From assembly GCF_014652535.1 (NCBI RefSeq), contig NZ_BMYZ01000001.1, forward strand, positions 1,240,001 through 1,304,000: a stretch of 64,000 bases of DNA, in the 5' to 3' direction. Origin of the DNA: Cellvibrio zantedeschiae. GTDB lineage: Bacteria; Pseudomonadota; Gammaproteobacteria; Pseudomonadales; Cellvibrionaceae. The notes beneath the pieces are model-generated. The model had not been told where the DNA came from and did no database searches. It saw only the letters and a list, made by a program, of their open reading frames with translations. Made by a program: the position numbers and the translations under genes. Every line of letters begins with the position of its first letter. The first letter of the stretch is position 1. This document shows positions 62,793-64,000 of the stretch, piece after piece.

Positions 62793-62931
62793 AAAATTGT
62801 ATACAGGGTTGTATTTGTTGCTTCGTTAATTCCCTGTTTTATCTTCCACTGATGCTCATTGAACCGGCGTGTAATAACGCGTAATGGGCAAGTTATTTAA
62901 TAAACCATAGAGTGCCACAGTCAAGACAAGG

Positions 62932-63004
62932 TTTCACCCGTTTATAGGCGCTTATTGCACGAATGGATGCACGCACCCCCGCAAGTACCTATAAATGGGT
63001 GAAA
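62932..63004. promoter_or_regulatory. Near-perfect 17-bp inverted repeat in a divergent promoter region
   Basis: TTTCACCCGTTTATAGG (62932-62948) and CCTATAAATGGGTGAAA (62988-63004) match in 16 of 17 positions and flank a 39-bp spacer. The repeat sits between the divergent FHA-protein and ATPase genes; the right arm ends 25 bp before the ATPase ATG, which favours a regulatory site controlling both genes. Confidence 0.7.
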
Positions 63005-63029
63005 TGCTTGTCCCTCTGGAGAAGCACTT

Positions 63030-64000
63030 ATGATCTCATTATTTCAAAATAATAAATCCAACAAACCCGTCGCCAAGGCGGTTTATGCGTTTGATGAACA
63101 ATCGGGCGCGAAATGGGTTCCGCTCAATAAAAGTTTTATCACCCTCGCCAAGATTGTCTTGCAAAGCGCGGCCGAGCGTATGGGCGTAAGTCACATTGCC
63201 GTTACTTTGCGTTGCATTACCCACCAGGGATATCGCCATTTACTGTTGGCGGGTGATGAGCCGGATTCTACTAGCAGTGCGTTGGGTTTGGTTGAAGAAT
63301 TTATTATCTCTAATGATTCAGCTATTGCTCCATCGACTGAGTATTTTAATCATCAAGATACTATTTCTGTTTCCATGGATTATCAGGGGCAACGTTTGGG
63401 TTATTTATTAGCCACTTTGCCTGAAGCAGATTTTATTGAACAGACGATAAAACATTCGCCACGAATTATCGAATCTGAACTTCACATGATAGCGAGTGAG
63501 TTGGGCTCGATTATTACACGCTACCAAACTCGCTACCGCGCTATTTTTATTTACGGTGACCAAAGTTATTGGATTGGCCATAGCGCAGCGCTGCGCCAAA
63601 TTGATAAGCGTATCGAACAACTAAAAGATGCCAGCCAGCCGATTTTAATTCGCGGAAATAAAGGCACGGGCAAAAGTATTGCTGCACGCAGCATACATTG
63701 CTCGCGTCATCAAAGCATTTTGCCTTTTATTGAATCATCTTGTAATGAGTGGCAAGAAGGTGCCGCAGCCAGCATTTTGCAAGCGCTTTATTCTTATGCA
63801 AAAGGTGGAACCTTATATTTGCGCAATGTGGATACCTTATCGCAAAACAATTTTCGAGTATTGCAGCGTTTTTGGGAAACCATCAAAAAGGAACATGCTT
63901 CAAAGGGTGTTACAGAATCTGTAGGTATTATTTTTTCGGTAAGCAGCAAGCAATACACCAACGAATTCGAAATGGTGGCTTGGCTTAAGGAAAATACACT
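63030..64000 (+). CDS. NtrC-like AAA+ regulator of degenerate sequence (partial, runs off the right edge)
   Basis: At least 323 residues, starting at an ATG with a GGAG ribosome-binding site. Residues 1-160 look GAF-like. From about residue 170 the sequence follows sigma-54 activators (YWIGHSAALRQIDKRIEQLK, the usual start) and has a P-loop GNKGTGKS. The stretch between P-loop and Walker B is much shorter than usual, and no GAFTGA-type sigma-54 contact loop is visible. The Walker B region reads GGTLYLRNVDTLS, lacking the acidic pair of LFLDEIG. It may therefore regulate without activating sigma-54 RNA polymerase. The end, including any DNA-binding domain, is outside the window. Confidence 0.75.
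   Translation, partial: MISLFQNNKSNKPVAKAVYAFDEQSGAKWVPLNKSFITLAKIVLQSAAERMGVSHIAVTLRCITHQGYRHLLLAGDEPDSTSSALGLVEEFIISNDSAIAPSTEYFNHQDTISVSMDYQGQRLGYLLATLPEADFIEQTIKHSPRIIESELHMIASELGSIITRYQTRYRAIFIYGDQSYWIGHSAALRQIDKRIEQLKDASQPILIRGNKGTGKSIAARSIHCSRHQSILPFIESSCNEWQEGAAASILQALYSYAKGGTLYLRNVDTLSQNNFRVLQRFWETIKKEHASKGVTESVGIIFSVSSKQYTNEFEMVAWLKENT

Noticed and set aside
62949-62987. Sigma-54 promoter within the inverted-repeat spacer
   Set aside because: No GG-N10-GC pair in the right context was found on either strand.

Overview
The window looks like chromosomal DNA of an aerobic, polysaccharide-degrading gammaproteobacterium, most likely Cellvibrio or a close relative in Cellvibrionaceae. 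The main reasons are secreted glycoside hydrolases with long poly-serine linkers, a lipoprotein GH5 cellulase, a PEP-CTERM protein, a tryptophan-halogenase-like gene beside a GH16 enzyme, a NrdA with two ATP-cones, and ordinary gammaproteobacterial housekeeping genes (prfB-lysS, rlmE, purU, pyrB, rhlE, djlA). No rRNA, tRNA, CRISPR array, insertion sequence or prophage was seen.

Layout. 1-2.74 kb (minus strand): rhodanese, EpsC-type serine acetyltransferase, a small XRE regulator and the cut-off end of a family 2A encapsulin (SrpI type). This is a sulfur nanocompartment locus whose expected cysteine desulfurase cargo gene would lie beyond the left edge. 3.1-4.0 kb: a degenerate EAL protein. 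4.25-11.64 kb (plus strand): a tightly packed operon of a GntR/HutC regulator, an AprA-like flavoprotein, an AprB-like ferredoxin, an NrtA/SsuA-type ABC importer, a HEAT-repeat protein and a DUF971 protein. It looks like an uncharacterised import-and-redox pathway for a small, probably sulfur-containing, anion. 11.8-16.5 kb: class II glutamine amidotransferase, nrdA and its long upstream region with DnaA- and NrdR-like sites. 16.5-21.3 kb: esterase, GH3 with PA14 domain, NIPSNAP protein. 21.3-26.7 kb (minus): patatin/type Vd autotransporter, a Coq4-like protein, a SpoU methyltransferase and an FAD oxidoreductase. 27-32.2 kb: halogenase-like protein, a five-module GH16 laminarinase ending in a dockerin-like domain, and a PEP-CTERM protein with a cohesin-like domain. 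32.3-38 kb: rlmE, an RND efflux pair and a small membrane protein. 38.0-38.3 kb: an intergenic array of perfect hairpins. 38.3-40.8 kb: a BNR_4-GH105 fusion. 40.9-50.4 kb: housekeeping genes, including prfB with its programmed frameshift, plus a 38-residue basic protein. 50.6-59 kb: GH5 cellulase, conserved small proteins, a glycerol-kinase-like/GlpD-like pair, pyrB with a leader hairpin, and a glycosyltransferase. 59-64 kb: a phospho-signalling module (FHA-winged-helix protein, Ser/Thr kinase-TPR protein, unknown protein) divergent from an NtrC-like ATPase of unusual sequence, with a 17-bp inverted repeat between them.

How the parts fit. The two sulfur-flavoured loci at the left are adjacent and divergent. 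Together they could import a sulfur compound, release reduced sulfur, and route it to cysteine and to an encapsulated desulfurase. The GH16/PEP-CTERM pair suggests a surface-anchored beta-1,3-glucan-degrading complex built from a cohesin-dockerin-like contact. The right-edge module suggests kinase-FHA control of a divergent AAA+ regulator. These three functional readings are inferences from domain content and gene order, not demonstrated facts.
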